This document shows positions 63,761 to 64,000 of a stretch of DNA of 64,000 nucleotides, piece by piece (within the stretch, counting starts at the first letter, position 1; each line of letters begins with the position of its first letter). The stretch is from Carnegiea gigantea. Lineage: Eukaryota > Streptophyta > Magnoliopsida > Caryophyllales > Cactaceae. Below the pieces are notes generated by a model that saw only the letters and a program-made list of their open reading frames with translations, was not told the DNA's origin and searched no databases. The position numbers were made by a program, and so were the translations under genes. The stretch is from the NCBI GenBank assembly GCA_029747015.1, contig JAKOGI010000443.1, positions 268,501-332,500 of the forward strand, written 5' to 3'.

Positions 63761-64000
63761 AGGGGATTATTATAGTAGAATTTTTTGTATAATTTCTCTT
63801 ATTCTTCGACAATCTGCTCTTTAATATACAACTCGAATAATAAAATTGTTAATGCTACCTCTCGTTGTATAGGCATTACTTTCTCACTACGCTGGCTGCG
63901 TGTAAACTCAATTTTCTAATGAGTATATGCCTTGCTTAATTTTGCAGTAGGAATTGAGTGATCATTAATTGTGAATATCTTTTGGTTTATGGTCTACGTG

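Larger units (their letters stand above)
60725..64000 (-). mobile_element. Endogenous pararetrovirus copy B, running off the window
   Basis: Colinear with copy A from its left edge (41640) to about 44900 of A, at a shift of about 19.09 kb and in the same orientation, with roughly 75-85% matching bases by eye and small indels. It shows the non-coding part with GAACTTAGTCG and AATCTCAACC phrases (60840-60930), the tail region (61424-61624), RNase H (62591-62908) and reverse transcriptase (about 63000-63760). Protease and coat regions would lie beyond 64000. It is broken at different positions from copy A. Confidence 0.8.

Overview
The window is plant nuclear DNA (an angiosperm; I cannot name the species) and consists almost entirely of transposable elements and old virus-derived inserts. 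I found no convincing host gene, tRNA, rRNA or CRISPR array. The mix is typical of plant heterochromatin: three CACTA (En/Spm) DNA transposons, Ty3/gypsy and Ty1/copia LTR retrotransposons with tRNA-Met primer sites, a hAT-like miniature element and two endogenous pararetrovirus copies. A CRM-lineage-like gypsy element hints at a pericentromeric position.

Layout. 1-9092: CACTA-1, minus strand, left end outside the window, with a TNP1-like gene and a five-exon TNP2 transposase gene broken by one in-frame TGA. 9093-14449: minus-strand SIRE-like copia element that CACTA-1 entered (PBS and 5' LTR at the right; 3' part outside). 14450-39770: an older plus-strand CACTA-3 cut into pieces by later insertions. 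Its TNP2 reading continues across each break: 14450-14543, then the complete CRM-like element at 14544-21309 (6.8 kb, TSD GAAAC), then 21310-22073, then the complete 12.35-kb CACTA-2 at 22074-34423 (TSD GTT, TIR CACTACAAGAAAA), then 34424-39770. 39771-41640: unassigned. 41640-47880: endogenous pararetrovirus copy A, minus strand. 47890-52112: 3' end and LTR of a large gypsy element (Athila/Tat-like) holding an opposite-strand LTR with a degenerate tRNA-Asp-type primer site. 53106-53662: hAT-like element with an 8-bp TSD. 55534-58051: short copia element with two LTRs that kept only gag and protease. 60725-64000: pararetrovirus copy B, same strand and layout as A, running off the window.

How it fits together. 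Nesting gives an order of events: CACTA-3 first; then the SIRE-like copia, the CRM-like gypsy and CACTA-2 each entered CACTA-3; CACTA-1 entered the copia element after that. CACTA-1 has the best preserved coding capacity. Everything else carries several stops or frameshifts. Most statements on family come from motif reading and not from a database search.
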